Below the pieces are notes generated by a model. The model worked only from the letters and a program-made list of their open reading frames with translations, was not told where the DNA came from and made no database searches. A DNA stretch of 64,000 nucleotides from Combretum micranthum (lineage: Eukaryota; Streptophyta; Magnoliopsida; Myrtales; Combretaceae): the NCBI GenBank assembly GCA_024138025.1, contig JAMXBD010004280.1, positions 1 to 64,000 on the forward strand. Direction: 5' to 3'. This document shows, one piece after another, positions 12,253-23,449 of this stretch (the stretch's first letter is position 1; each line of letters opens with the position of its first letter). Made by a program: the position numbers and the translations under genes.

Positions 12253-13698
12253 CCGCAACAAGGCTCAGCTTGCAATAGCTAGATGTCAACTAAGATTGAG
12301 ATACTGATTTAGTAAGAAAGTCAGCCGATTGAAGCTTGGAAGGAAAAAATCAATGCATAAAAAACCACAACTAATCTGATCACAAGTAAAAGGTACATTA
12401 ATGGCAATATGCTTAGTTCGGCTATGTAAACAAGGATGATCGGCTAAGAGCTGAGCAAACTTATTATCACACATCAACCGAACAGGAAAAACAACATTAA
12501 CACCAAGATCATAAAGAATATAAGAAGTCTATAATAACTCCTTAGTTGTCAAAGTTGTGCTACAATATTAGCCTCCGTAGAAGAAGTAGAGATTGTATGT
12601 TGCTTCTTTGTTTTCCAAGAGACCAAAGAAGAACCAAGAATAACATAATAACCGGAGATAGACATTCGATCTAGTATAAGCTGCCCAATCCGAATCAGAG
12701 TAGCCACATATTTCAAGAGATGAAGAAGAAGAATAAAAGAGACCATGAGATAAAGTTCCCTTAAGATAACACAGGACATTAAAAGCTACGTTAAGATGTA
12801 CAACACAAGGAGTAGTCAAAATTTGGGTTAACTTGTGAATAGCAAAAGACAAATCTGGTCTAGTGACGGTGAAATAAAGTAGACGACCAACAGTTCGTCT
12901 ATAAAATGTCGAATTATCCAGAGGATCACCAGCATCAGTGTAAAGTTTGAGACCTGAAGGAAGAGGCATGTGCCTTGGTTTAGCAGCAAAAAGACTGGTG
13001 TCAAGAAGAATGTGGGAAGCAAACTTGTGTTGATTGACAAAAATGCCCGAATCAGTACAATAAAGTTCTAAACCAAGGAAATATTTAGCTAGTCCTAAAT
13101 CCTTAATAGTAAAGCCTCATGTAATTGACGTTTCAGCAAAAAAAATAGCATCAAGATTTGTTCCTAAAAGCAACATGTCATCGATATATAGTAAAACAAC
13201 AAGAATGCCTGAAGAATCAGCCCGAGTAAAAAGCGAATGATCATGCTGAGAACGAACAAAACCATGATTCAACAAAAATTTAGATATCTCAATATTCCAT
13301 TGACATGATGCTTGCTTTAAACCATATAAGAAACGCTTTAAATGACAAACTTGGCCTTATTTTGCCTTTGTATAACCAGGAAGAGGCAACATGTAAATCT
13401 CCTCATCTAAAAAACCATGTAAAAAGGCATTGTTGAAGTCTACTTGACGGATTGGCTAATGTTTTGCTGTTGCCACAACAAGTAGAATACAAACAATACT
13501 TAAATTTGCCATAGAAGAAAAAGTACAATGATAATATTCACTTTCAATTTAGGTATACCCCTTAGCGACCAACTGAGCTTTGTATCTATCAACACTTCCA
13601 TTGGGTTTATGTTTGATTTTATAAACCCAACAACATCCGACTGCTCGTTTATTAGAAGGCAAACACGTTAATTCCCATGTATCATTAGCTTCAAGAGC
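12253..13698 (-). pseudogene. Copia reverse transcriptase and RNase H, 3' half of pol
   Basis: Read on the minus strand from 13,698 the translation contains NALEANDTWEL, KRAVGCCWVYKIKHKPNGSVDRYKAQLVAKGYT, VDFNNAFLHGFLDEEIYM, LKRFLYGLKQAS, the catalytic box LLYIDDMLLLG, and GLAKYFLGLEL. These are hallmarks of copia RT. Then follow TVGRLLYFTVTRPDLSFAIHKLTQ and GYSDSDWAAY, the RT-RNase H connection and the start of RNase H. Several in-frame stops and frameshifts are present. The upstream half of pol lies beyond the solo LTR at 17,598 and above. Confidence 0.88.
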
Positions 13699-14940
13699 AT
13701 TTATGTAATCCCCTACATTTTATGCTATGGTTATGTTCAAAACCCTAAACCGAAAGTCAACTGAAAACCCTAAGATCAACGAATATATATCAAACCCTAA
13801 TAGATTAGATCCGACAATCCTGTATTCCTAATCTCGAAACAACAAATTTGAGATAGCAGTGGATAATAGTTCGTAATAATATAAGAATGCATAAAAATAT
13901 CAAATTCGATAATTTTCGATGTCTTTTAGATCCAAACGGGATAAGTTTTCGAAAACATGCCTTGGTACCCCTAACAGCAAAAATATTCCGATAATATCAA
14001 TAAACTTGTACAAATGCAAGGATTTAAAAAATATCAGTTTTATAACTTTTCGATATATAAAAAAAATCAGATATAGCTTAATTACGCATATTTTTATTAC
14101 TATCGGTATTAATTTGTCTTATCTACTATTCATAGTACTATTCTATACTATTCATTACTATTCACCTATCTCTGCTTTTTCTACACCTTTTTCTACACTC
14201 TACCATACTTATTATCTACTTTTTACTTTTCCCATTCATCTTCATGCACATCAAACTTTACATCTTATTATTTTTAATTAACAAAAATACAATTCAAAAC
14301 AAAACAAACTCTCTCTCTCTCCTACATGATTTAAGCCAGCCCCCTCTCTCTTCTATACACACACATTTATTTTTCTTTTTCAATTTATTTAATTCACACA
14401 ATTTTTACTCCAAAAATTCCATAAATACCCTCATCTCCCTTCAATTCTTTCACACACTCTTTCACCTTACTAAAACTCTCCCAAATTATCTCCTCAAATA
14501 TTCTCTACCACAATCTCTCTTTTCTTTCTTTTACTGACAAATTTTTCTATACATTCTTACATACATAAATACTAACCAAACCTTTCTTCTACTATCACTT
14601 CTATATTATATTCTTAGATAAAAGTTTTTACCCCTTTCTTTCTATCATGTCAAATAACTTAACATGACCATGGTGTATGTTTCTTAAACATTCCAATGTT
14701 ATAGAAGTAACATTATGTTCAGGATTTGTTATTGTTCATGAATAAATTTCATATTATGTTGTTTTACTATTATGTTGTTCTTATAATCTTATTGTTGTTA
14801 TCATCATGATTCTAACCTAACTTCATATATATGTTACTATCTACTTATATATCTATATATATTTTTAGAATCTAAATGCTCACTAACTCACTAACAAGCT
14901 TATTATTACTTTTTCTTCTTTTTTTTTTGGGCAAAGTCCC

Positions 14941-15058
14941 GGGTTGCCTTGATGAAGCTAAGATTCTCAATACTTGACCGGGTTGCCTTGATAAAGCTAA
15001 GGCTCTCAATACATGACCGGATTACCTTGATGAAGCTAAGGCTCCCAATACTTGACTA
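14941..15058 (+). repeat. 39-bp minisatellite, three copies, inside solo LTR
   Basis: Three head-to-tail units start at 14,941, 14,980 and 15,019. Each contains TTGATGAAGCTAAGGCTC and a ..CAATACTTGACCGGG tail. The same unit occurs twice, inverted, in the other LTR copy at about 7,776-7,853. The 68-codon open frame here is a by-product of the repeat. Confidence 0.75.
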
Positions 15059-16052
15059 TAATATCTTGCTTATTATTGCTAAATATTATCTTGCTTCTTA
15101 TCTTATATTTTCATCATCTACATACTGCATGCTCATAATACATACATCTACATAATGCTATTGTCTCAACTAAATTTAAAGGAGAGTTTTTCTTCAATAA
15201 AGGAACTTGAAATTAAATTTTCTATTATGTAACTTGTCACTAAATAAAGGAGTTATCATCAACAACATAAAAAATGGATTTTTACAAAATTTTCTTAAGA
15301 TTTCTCAAATAACAAATATAGTTTTACCAATGAAATATAAGAAATAAACACCTTCTTTTCATAATATGGTAACCTAAGTCTCAGTAAAAATAATTTGTTG
15401 ATATTCAAAGTTTTCACAAAAAGCTTAAATTAAAGTTTTTTCAACCCCATAACAAAAACCAAGAAACAAACTAGTTTTCAAGTAAGATAAAATCAACCTA
15501 GTAACTTATAAACCCACTTAGAAAAATAATGATTTTTCAAGTTTCTAAAGGAGGAACCTATTTTCAAAGAATGACAAGAATATAAATATAATAAGATCAA
15601 AAACAAAATATTTTATCAATGAAGATGATTTCTTTTCAAATAAAATTGATAAAGAAAATAAAAGACCAAGTTTTAGAAACAAAAATTTACATTTAAAGAG
15701 TTAATAAAAAATAAATATAAAAAATACTCATTTTCTAAAAACATTCTAAAGGTAAATTTATAAATAGGTTATCAATAACTTAATAAACTTTTTGATAATT
15801 TTGTTCTTTTATCACTAGAAGTGAAAAATTGTAAAGATCAAAGTTAAGAGAAAAAAAATCTATTTGTTTTGGAAAAGGAATGGGAAAACAAAATAAGAAT
15901 ATACTCATGTATAATAACCTGAGAAAATAAAAAGTTTCTTCAAAATACTATGAAAAGAAATTGTCAAGTTTAAGTTTCAACACTTCAAAATAAATTGTTT
16001 TATGAAATAAATCGTTGAGGTGCTACCAATAGAATTTTGCATGTAAAGTGAG

Positions 16053-16054
<2 letters not shown>

Positions 16055-16087
<33 letters not shown>
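16055..16087. repeat. (TA)n microsatellite
   Basis: About 33 bp of uninterrupted TA dinucleotide within the solo LTR. Confidence 0.95.
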
Positions 16088-16089
<2 letters not shown>

Positions 16090-17597
16090 AAAGGATTTTT
16101 AATCATATATATTTATTTATTTTTGCCAAAGGATTTTTAATAAAATTGAGTTGGAAAATTGTTTTGCAAAATCTGAAAAATTCTTTTTGAACTGTATCGA
16201 GGTGTTTAGCAACCTAAATGACCTTATATGTAGGAAATAATCATAGAAATGGATAGATCTTTTCGAGTAGGTAGAAATCGGTATATAATATGTGAAATTC
16301 CGAGTTAAAATAAGCAAGTTATAGCCATTTTAAGTTTGAATTTCACTCTATGCGAATTTTGACGAACTTAGTTGAATAGAGTTGCAAGATTAAATAGATC
16401 TTCCAAGAAATACTCATTTCAGGTATTTCTTTTGTATAGGTGACATAGAGTCCGAGCTATCATACCCGGAGGACTATTTCGACTAAGGAGCTTTTGATAT
16501 GGTCGAGTGAGTTTAAACGCTCACAATTGTACTTATGAATTTGCTTGTAACTTAGCGACACTGGATTTAGGAAAAGATAAGATATGAAAGCGCATGTGTT
16601 TTACTTATATGAGTAAAGTTATGATAAGTATATCAAGGTGGGAATTGTTAACTAATCATTGTATGATTTAGTTTAGTATTGATTGTCTGCAAATTCTATG
16701 GTCACTTATTAAACGATTAATGCCATATCATGATTATTTAAATTAAATGATTCATGCATGACACGTAATGAGTCACATTGCATTCATTACTATACCCTTG
16801 GTGGGACAAGAGCATAGTAACGAGGTCAAGGACTTGAAATCATATGACTTAAATTGTTCGTAATTAAATGGTGTGTGGGCACCGAATCAACTACATTTTA
16901 GCGATTAGTAGGAATCTGTATAAAACTATAAAATATATTGTTTACGAACTATAGCTTCGTTGCCTGGAACACTTAACCACCAAATAGAAGGGTCAATCCA
17001 TTCAAACATATGATTCCTAGAAAATCGTATGTATTGTTTGCTCATGTGATTGCTTGCATTTCATATGGTTGATTAAATAACTTGGTTGATTATTGATTAT
17101 TGACTACTTTACTCGTGGAATTATTACTCACTAAACGAAGAAGCTTACCCCCTTATAGATATCTCTTGCAGTTCCCCATTTATGGTTGAAGCCCTGGGGG
17201 GGATTTCTCTTAGGTATTACCTGAAGAAGTTAAAGACTAAATGTAGACTTAGACTTAGACTTAGACTTTTTAGTAAATCTCCTTGTAATTGTTTTGATTA
17301 GGCTTCACTAGAGAATGATGAGCTATATCTTTTAGCATGGGAATGCCCCTTTCATGTTTGTAAGACCTTTATATAATTTCCTATTTTAAGTTATTATGTT
17401 ATGGCTTCCATTCTTAAACTGTTATATGAATGTCTTCTTAAACAACATGTTTCAAAATTTGGTCCTCTATAATCGTGAACGTATGCCTTACACCTGGTAT
17501 TGAAGCTTATGAGATGATTGAGGTCGTCATACTTAAGCTTTAATATTGAGTGTGGTGGACTGTCGCATTTAGGGTACCCATTGGGCGTGATAATTTA

Positions 17598-19244
17598 ACT
17601 CGCATTGCATAGCATCTATCTAATGTTCATATTGAGAAGCTTGAAAATATGAATTTGGTTCTTTGGTTAAAAATACATTAGCAACAAAGGCTTGATGATC
17701 GGATGGAAAATGGGTTAAAGGTGAAGTGTGTAAGAACGGATATTTAACAGAATAAGAGGTGGAAGGAATCTTTGTCACATGAAAAGAACAAGTGTGTTGA
17801 GTAAAAGTAACAACAAGGAGTATCAACAACTAATTTTGGTATAGACAACAGATTGTGTTTAAAGCTAGGGACAATAAGCACATTTTGAAGTAAAAAATTT
17901 GAATTCAAAAGAATTGAACCAACTTTTTGTACAGTCTTTATTGAGCCATCTGGTAAATTCACAGAAATAGGTTTATCAAGGATGGTTGTGGTAAGAAAGA
18001 GGTTCTCAAAAGGTGTCATATGGTCACTTGCTCTAATATCAATTATCTAAGAACCAAAAGCATTTTTCAAGACAACCAAATGAGCAAAAGAAGAAACGTA
18101 CATACCTGCAAATTGCTTGGAAGCCCCTACTGTAGAACTAGAAGCACGCACAAGATTTGTTGTTTGTTTGATAATCTTCATAGCTTCTTGACAAAGAGAT
18201 TGTACCAAATTTGGATTAACACTATCAAGAGAAACATCATTAAAAACGTGATTAAAAGGAGTATCACATGAACTACTATTACTTGAAAAATCCTTTGTGA
18301 TAGAAGACTTAATAGCCTGTGAATCAAGCATGTTCCTTGAAACATAATTGCTCCTAGCATTACATTTCTTCATTGTCTTTCCTTTATGCCACTCTGGATA
18401 CTCAATCAGCTCAAAACATGTTTCAATTGCATGACCTTCAGATCCACAAAGTTTACAATGCAACCGATTTCGCTGTATAGTTCTCCTATCGAAACTACTA
18501 GACCTATTAACATTCTTATTCACTGTAAAAACTGATGAATTACTACCACTACCAATAATCATACTTGACACTTACCTTTTTTTTTTCAACTTGCAACACC
18601 AAATAAAAAGGCCCCACTAACATTTGGCAAAGGATCACACGAAAGAATTTGATTCCTTACGGTTTCATAGATATCTGAAAGTCCCATGAGAAATTGCATT
18701 AATTTTGTTTGAGCTTCAAATTCTATCATCTTATCTTGCAAACCACAAGTACAATACTCTACACGTCCACTAGTACACGTACGATAAGAATTCAAACATT
18801 GTAATTCTTCCCAACACTTCTTCAGTCTATTGTAATATATAGTAACAGATTCACTGCCTTGTTTAATATTTGATAGTTCATGCTGCAATTGAAAAATTAA
18901 AGGACCATATGCATTTCCATATTGATCACCCACCTCTTTCCATAATTCCATGGAAGAATTAGCATATATGTAATTCTGCCCTAACTCAACATATCATAGA
19001 AATTAGTAACCAACAACAAACCATATATCACATCGCATCCAACGGACATAATCAGCTAAATTAGGTTATGGTTTAGGTATTGTACCATTGATGAACCTAG
19101 CTTAAGCTTTACTCCTAATCCCATTCTTATCGATCGATTCCATGTCAAGAAGTTAGTTCCGTTAAAAAGTATATTTTGAATTATCATTCTAGGATTATCA
19201 GAATTGGAGATATACAAAAGATCCGTAACATTTTGATCACCCAT
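17598..19244 (-). pseudogene. Copia gag and start of pol
   Basis: From ATG at 19,244 the minus strand reads MGDQNVTDLLYISNSDNPRM, followed by FNGTNFLTWNRSIRMGLG. The UBN2-like gag block comes next (ELWKEVGDQYGNAYGPLIFQLQ, YYNRLKKCWEEL, FLMGLSDIYETVRNQILSCDPLP). A CCHC zinc knuckle, CKLCGSEGHAIETC, lies near 18,440. After it comes the protease region (LPDGSIKTVQKVGS, VLIVPSFKHNLLSIPKL; about 17,840-18,000). Then, after a frameshift, comes the pre-RT segment SDHQAFVANVFLTKEPNSYFQASQYEH. The catalytic part of integrase is absent. The Trp expected after QYEH is TAG. The pieces are in the right order but not translatable as one protein. Confidence 0.85.
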
Positions 19245-19326
19245 GCTTAAGAAACACAAAGAACATAATGAAAACAAAAACAATCCAATCGATACAGAAA
19301 TCAAATTAAGAAATCGTTACCGCACT

Positions 19327-19338
19327 GCTTTGATACCA
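19327..19338 (-). promoter_or_regulatory. Copia primer-binding site
   Basis: TGGTATCAAAGC on the minus strand abuts the 5' LTR end. It differs at one base from the usual initiator-Met tRNA complement TGGTATCAGAGC. Confidence 0.9.
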
Positions 19339-19590
19339 TGTAAGAATCACCACATCCAAGAATTGAATGAAAGAAGTTCATCAAGAATTGCTCATCTATA
19401 AATGCAAAGAGAGGAATCAAAGAAGAAGAAAGAAAAGTGTTATTTTTGTTATGATGTGAATAAAAGTAAAAAACAGAGAGAAAACCTATTTATAATAAAC
19501 AAAAAAAATTCACATGTTAAAGACACGTATTTGGAAAACATAAATAAGAAGATAACTCTCTTAAAATAAAGACCACACTACATCTTCACA
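19339..19590 (-). repeat. Copia 5' LTR
   Basis: A 252-bp LTR, TGTAAGAATCACC...ATCTTCACA on the + strand. It is clearly the pair of 11,974-12,226 and is followed by TSD TTACA. Confidence 0.92.
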
Positions 19591-19595
19591 TTACA

Positions 19596-21641
19596 GTATG
19601 CATATATTCACGTGAAATTGTTATCTCACCAATTGCTTAAGTTTACAACAATTTATCATCATGCTATCATCACTTATCATACAACTAACCATCTCATTCC
19701 CCATTTCATCAAATTCATTTTCAATATTAGATAATCAAATTCCCTCGTACAACAACTCATTAACGATTTAGTCTTTGATTTCATAAATTTGACAATAACT
19801 CGTCATAATCTATAATTCCACGTGATATGTCATATGCCTAAATTAATTTCTTTTTCACATGAATTATTATCGACTCATTAAATTCTCTAATGTTATCCAA
19901 AACAGCTTATAATTCAATCATTTGACCAAGGCTTCTTAGTTTACTAATTAAACTAATTATAACATAAAATTAACAATTTCTCTAATTCTTTACACAACTA
20001 GCCATTTTTCTCTAATGTATTGCATTATAGTTTACCAAAAACTAACTTCATCTTGGTCCATAAACAATCCCATTCAAATGAGGTTTTTCACATAATTACA
20101 CAATTTGTTATTTAACACAATCTCCACAAGTAGTATCTTCCATAATTCATCCATATTGATCAATAACTTTATAATTCATCATCTAATTGTCAAATCCCTC
20201 ATCATTTATTAATTTTTAGATTTTAGACATTTATTCCTTCCCCCATTCGCTCCATGTCACAATAATACAAACATATCCAATATATGATTCATCAATTTTC
20301 AACTCCTTATCACCAACCAACAACAAAATCCATACCACATTCATATTTCCATCAATAATTCATAATTTAACTAATTAATCACAAATTTTATCAACAAATA
20401 ATAAATTCTAGTATCTCAAAATCAATTTTTTTAAATTTCCACACTCCACTTACACAACCACCAACAATATCTATATTAAATTTCAACTCTATTAGTTAGT
20501 TCAGGAGCTTACCTTATTTTGTCTTGCAATTTCACTAATTGTTACAGCAATAAATCCAAATGAACACCTTCAAATCTTCCGAGACCTAACATTGAGTTCC
20601 CCTAAACATAGATCCAACTACTAAAATCATTTTTTGTACTTAAACCCCCATAAAACTCCAAAAGCACCCCTTAAATTCAGGGTCTTATCTTATTACAAAT
20701 TTTTGTTGCATCTTGAGTGGCTTTTTTCTCTTCATTTCCTCAATTTTTTAACCTTACTACCACTCAAGATCAATATAGTTACTAAGGGAGGCTATTAAGT
20801 GCTGAAATGAACTAAAACTCAACTTTAGTACACTTTTTTTACCTTAGTTTTAAGTATTACGAAATTTGCAGCTCTTATACTTCTTGGATGTTCATGTCTT
20901 ATTCATTCTCTTAAGAAAAAGAAGGAGAAAAACTAATTCTAACATAAACTTACATTACACTAAATTAAACATAGACTAGAAGTACTTAAAGGATAGATTT
21001 TTGAGGCATTTTACTTTATATAAATCTTAAGGAGATTTTAATGAAGAAGAAATAAAGGAAATGAGAAGATAGGATAGAGAAAAATTGGAGTGGGGGCAAC
21101 CATATGGATTTTTAAAGATGGGAAAGATATAGGTTTTTTTTTTTTTTTTTTCAATCTTATGGTGCCATGTGACACTATCTATGCAATCCACTTTTATGTT
21201 TGCTAGGATTTGACAATTTAATTAGTTTACGATTTGTAATTCAACTTAGGTATAAATTATGAGTTTAATTACTCAAATAAATTTATTTGATCAACTTAAA
21301 TTAGATTTCAAATTTTATTTCAACCTAGAGCCCTGTTAACGACAAAATTGCAATTTTTTTAAAAAGGGTTCTAATTATATAATTTTGATTTTTCTTATAA
21401 AGTTTTCATTTAAAAACATTTCTAAGTTCTAATTTATTTATTTTTAATATTTTCTTTTTATTTTTATGTTTTGAAATTATGGCTTCTCAATTTAGGGCAA
21501 TATTAGAAATTTAAAAATTTTGATCATTTGAGTTTCTACATGACTTCAGATGGCTCCATGAGCTTCAAATAATTTTAATTTCTTATGTTTAATATCAAAT
21601 TTATTTTAACCCACATGATGGAGATGGGGATGACACACTCA
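19596..21641 (-). repeat. Right LTR-like part of outer retrotransposon
   Basis: No gene. On the minus strand it begins TGAGTGTGTCATCCCC at 21,641. It contains a purine-rich segment (about 21,040-21,110) with a degenerate TATA-like word, and parts that are diverged direct repeats of 4,600-4,990. A T-run lies at 21,134-21,151. It is joined to about 90 bp of like sequence left of the copia (11,885-11,973). Confidence 0.4.
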
Positions 21642-21646
21642 CTTAG

Positions 21647-22066
21647 ATGGATCCATCTACGGAGCATCCCTAGCAATACAAATCACCTTATGCTTGAATT
21701 ATGTACATCTGTTCGACATAGGAGGAGCAGAAATATGAGGTAGTAGTAGATTTTAGTATTTATTATATTTATGTTTTATTATATTTACCATGTGCTGTTC
21801 AATGTTCTCAAGTAATAATGCTAACATTTCTTATAGTGTATCATTACTTTTTGACTATGTTGCTCGTGGAGGATTGAGTCTGGTAATATTGTTTTGGTTG
21901 AACTATTGTAGTTTGATACTGTTGATTTTTTGTGGTGGAGGATTGAGTTTGGGAATGTTTAAGTTTTTTTTTACAGGTGAATTTTTTACAAATGACTTGT
22001 TGTATTAAGGATTTGCTTTTGAAAAAGTAATTGATGCTTAACTTTATATTTTGAAGAGACGGGGTT
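21647..22066 (+). pseudogene. 3' tail of MULE 1 coding region and start of its hairpin array
   Basis: The first 120 bp parallel the 3' end of the MULE 2 gene and its tail: GGAGGAGCAG...GAGGTAGTAGTAGATTTTAG against CAGCAGCAGTAGTAGATGATAGATTTTC on the reverse strand near 23,440. At 22,051-22,066 a half hairpin (GAAGAGACGGGGTT) opens the right-end array. The 72-codon frame at 21,790 has no recognisable domain. Confidence 0.45.
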
Positions 22067-22082
22067 ACTATGATACTACAAC

Positions 22083-22571
22083 TAGAGGTGAGCATACGGG
22101 CTAAATGGGATGGGCCGACCTACTTTTAAATGGGCCAAAATTTCTTGACTCTGACCTAGCCGGGCGAAAAATAATTTATTCTTTATTTTTATTTTATGTT
22201 AATTTGTGAGAAAATTGAAATATTTATGTATTTTAGTGTTTTATATATATATATATATCAATGATTAATTTTATTGTTATTTTAATTACTTATATATGAA
22301 AAAAAAGTTTTTAAAGTTATTTTTTGGATATAATATTATATTTGAATTAATAAATATATACTTAAAAAGAATGTTATTATGTAGGTATCAATCAATTATC
22401 CTTGATAACATATCATAAATTATGTTATTATCATTTTTGTTCATAAATTGTTCCTTTTTTTTTTTTTACAGTTGGCTCGTGACTTAAGCGGACTAAAAAA
22501 AATTGGTCGCGACTTTTTTAAGTGGGTAAAATGGCCAGCCCGTGCGATCGTGGCTTGTATGCCTAGCTCTA
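22083..22571. mobile_element. Small non-autonomous hAT element
   Basis: The imperfect terminal inverted repeats are TAGAGGTGAGCATACGGGC at the left, and TAGAGCTAGGCATACAAGCC when the right end is read inverted. A perfect 8-bp target duplication, ACTACAAC, lies at 22,075-22,082 and 22,572-22,579. The length of 489 bp, 8-bp TSD and GGGCC/GGCC-rich subterminal words fit hAT MITEs. It has no coding capacity. It split the hairpin array of MULE 1. Confidence 0.88.
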
Positions 22572-22576
22572 ACTAC

Positions 22577-22632
22577 AACCTCGTCTCTTAAAGAGGAGGT
22601 TGTTGTAATATATGTAACCTCGTCTCTTAGTC
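22577..22632. repeat. Hairpin repeats, right end of MULE 1
   Basis: One palindrome (AACCTCGTCTCTT / AAGAGGAGGTT, 22,577-22,601) and one half copy (TAACCTCGTCTCTTAG). They continue the array interrupted by the hAT insertion. Confidence 0.7.
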
Positions 22633-22921
22633 AGCCACTTACGATATCTTCTCTTTAAGAAATCACTTTAATATGTCTAAAATTCATATATTTTTATTTT
22701 TTATAATTTTTTAAAATTAATAATATTAATGTCCTTTAATAGAATCAAAAGTCAATTTTATGGGCCTGTGATAATTCACCATTGTCTACCATTCATAAAT
22801 TATGTATATTTATGGTATTCTTAATATTCCTATATGGGGAAAATGAATAAAATATTAATATTTTTAAAAATAATTACGGAAATACCATAAAAAAAAATTA
22901 TTTTCGATTTCAGGCAACATG

Positions 22922-23060
22922 GCCTCGTCTCTTGAAGAGACGAGGTCATAATTGACTGACCTCGTCTCTCGAAGAGACGAGGCTGCTCTGCATGTGACCT
23001 CGTCTCTTCAAGAGACGGGGTTGCACCTGTTCTGACCTCGTCTCTTCAAGAGACGAGGTC
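22922..23060. repeat. Left hairpin array of MULE 2, four palindromes
   Basis: Four copies lie at 22,922-22,947, 22,958-22,982, 22,996-23,022 and 23,034-23,060. Each has arms GACCTCGTCTCTT and AAGAGACGAGGTC around a 1-3 base centre (G, C or CGA). Spacers are 10-13 bp and unlike one another. Each copy could form a 12-13 bp stem. Confidence 0.93.
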
Positions 23061-23449
23061 AGCTATTCCTCCTCAAAACTCAATCTATTACTTGAGAAAC
23101 CCAAAAAATTATGTATAAAACTTGTTAAGTAAAAATATAAATGGCTATACGAGCCATTAAACAAATTCAACGCAGCTATAATACCATTCAGCCTAAAAAC
23201 ACATGCTGAATCCCAATTTGAATCATTCAATCACAGCGGTATTGTGATTGTTTGTTAGCACAGTACAATGAAAATATGAAAATTTGTAGGCTCGTAACAG
23301 ATAATATGAAACGAAATGCTGATTCATTGTTCTTTTAAAATGTACAAGAGAAAAAGAGTACAATATACATACAAAAACAATACAAAAAAATAAGAAGTTA
23401 TATGCAACAATCAAAATAAAGAAAATCTATCATCTACTACTGCTGCTGA
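23061..23449 (-). other. 3' non-coding part of MULE 2
   Basis: This lies between the hairpin array and the 3' end of the transposase-PMD gene. It is AT-rich. The 63-codon frame at 23,223-23,414 has no recognisable domain. Confidence 0.4.

Larger units (their letters stand above)
13704..17592 (+). mobile_element. Solo LTR of the long-LTR gypsy family
   Basis: It starts TGTAATCCCC and ends GGGCGTGATA (a decayed TG..CA end). The perfect 5-bp target duplication is ATTTA (13,699-13,703 and 17,593-17,597). Removing it together with one ATTTA rejoins the copia frame as IDAMQCEL + NALEANDTWEL, as expected just upstream of copia RT. It is the inverted match of 4,996-9,565. Examples are GGATAATAGTTCGTAATAAT against the reverse complement near 8,950, and GGGTACC...GCGACAGTCCACC near 17,560 against 5,010-5,035. 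No internal domain is present, so it arose by LTR-LTR recombination. Confidence 0.88.
11974..19590 (-). mobile_element. Ty1/copia retrotransposon with both LTRs, split by a solo LTR
   Basis: Two direct LTRs (11,974-12,226 and 19,339-19,590) flank the element. The 5-bp target duplication is TTACA (11,969-11,973 and 19,591-19,595). On the minus strand the LTR begins TGTGAAGATGTAGT and ends GATTCTTACA. The primer-binding site and polypurine tract are both in place. Without the inserted 3.9-kb solo LTR the element would be about 3.7 kb. Gag, the protease region, RT and RNase H remnants are present. Most of the integrase is missing, because the translation passes from the post-knuckle protease region straight to the segment just before RT. 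The two LTRs differ at roughly a dozen positions, so the insertion is not recent. Confidence 0.9.
2566..21641 (-). mobile_element. Outer LTR-retrotransposon composite in MULE 1
   Basis: Homology to MULE 1 stops at 2,565 and resumes at 21,642. The flanks are CTTAAG on the left and CTTAG on the right, a near-identical target duplication. The ends read TGATGCATG... and ...GACACACTCA, that is TG...CA. On the minus strand the LTR would begin TGAGTGTGTCATCCCC, a common form for plant gypsy LTRs. Sequence at about 4,600-4,990 is a diverged direct repeat of about 19,770-20,130, consistent with parts of two LTRs. The interior holds the gypsy 4.6-kb LTR with gag, the copia and the solo LTR. How the outer LTRs relate to the gag at 10,600-11,830 is unresolved; a deletion or recombination must have occurred. 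Confidence 0.45.
986..22745 (+). mobile_element. MULE 1 (+), broken by nested retrotransposons
   Basis: The left end (about 986-1,080) resembles the terminal inverted repeat of MULE 2 (22,838 onward): an AT-rich segment with a run like AAAATAC..GAAAT..AATAATT, followed by the same hairpin motif at 1,112-1,176. A transposase N-terminus in + orientation starts at 1,947. The C-terminal coding segment of the same family follows at about 2,290-2,560 and again at 21,647-21,780. Hairpin motifs recur at 22,051-22,066 and 22,577-22,632. The AT-rich segment after them (about 22,640-22,745) is a diverged inverted match of the left end. I infer one element of about 2.7 kb, internally deleted, then split by the 19-kb retrotransposon composite and by the hAT at 22,083. 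I found no convincing 9-bp TSD, so the outer borders are approximate. Confidence 0.55.

Noticed and set aside
13919..14537. 120- and 97-codon + strand frames as genes
   Set aside because: They lie inside the solo LTR and are not preserved in the paired LTR at 4,996-9,565.
22922..23060. CRISPR-like array of short palindromic repeats with unique spacers
   Set aside because: The repeats sit inside MULE TIR regions of a plant genome, occur in mirrored form at both ends, and spacers are only 10-13 bp. No cas genes are present.
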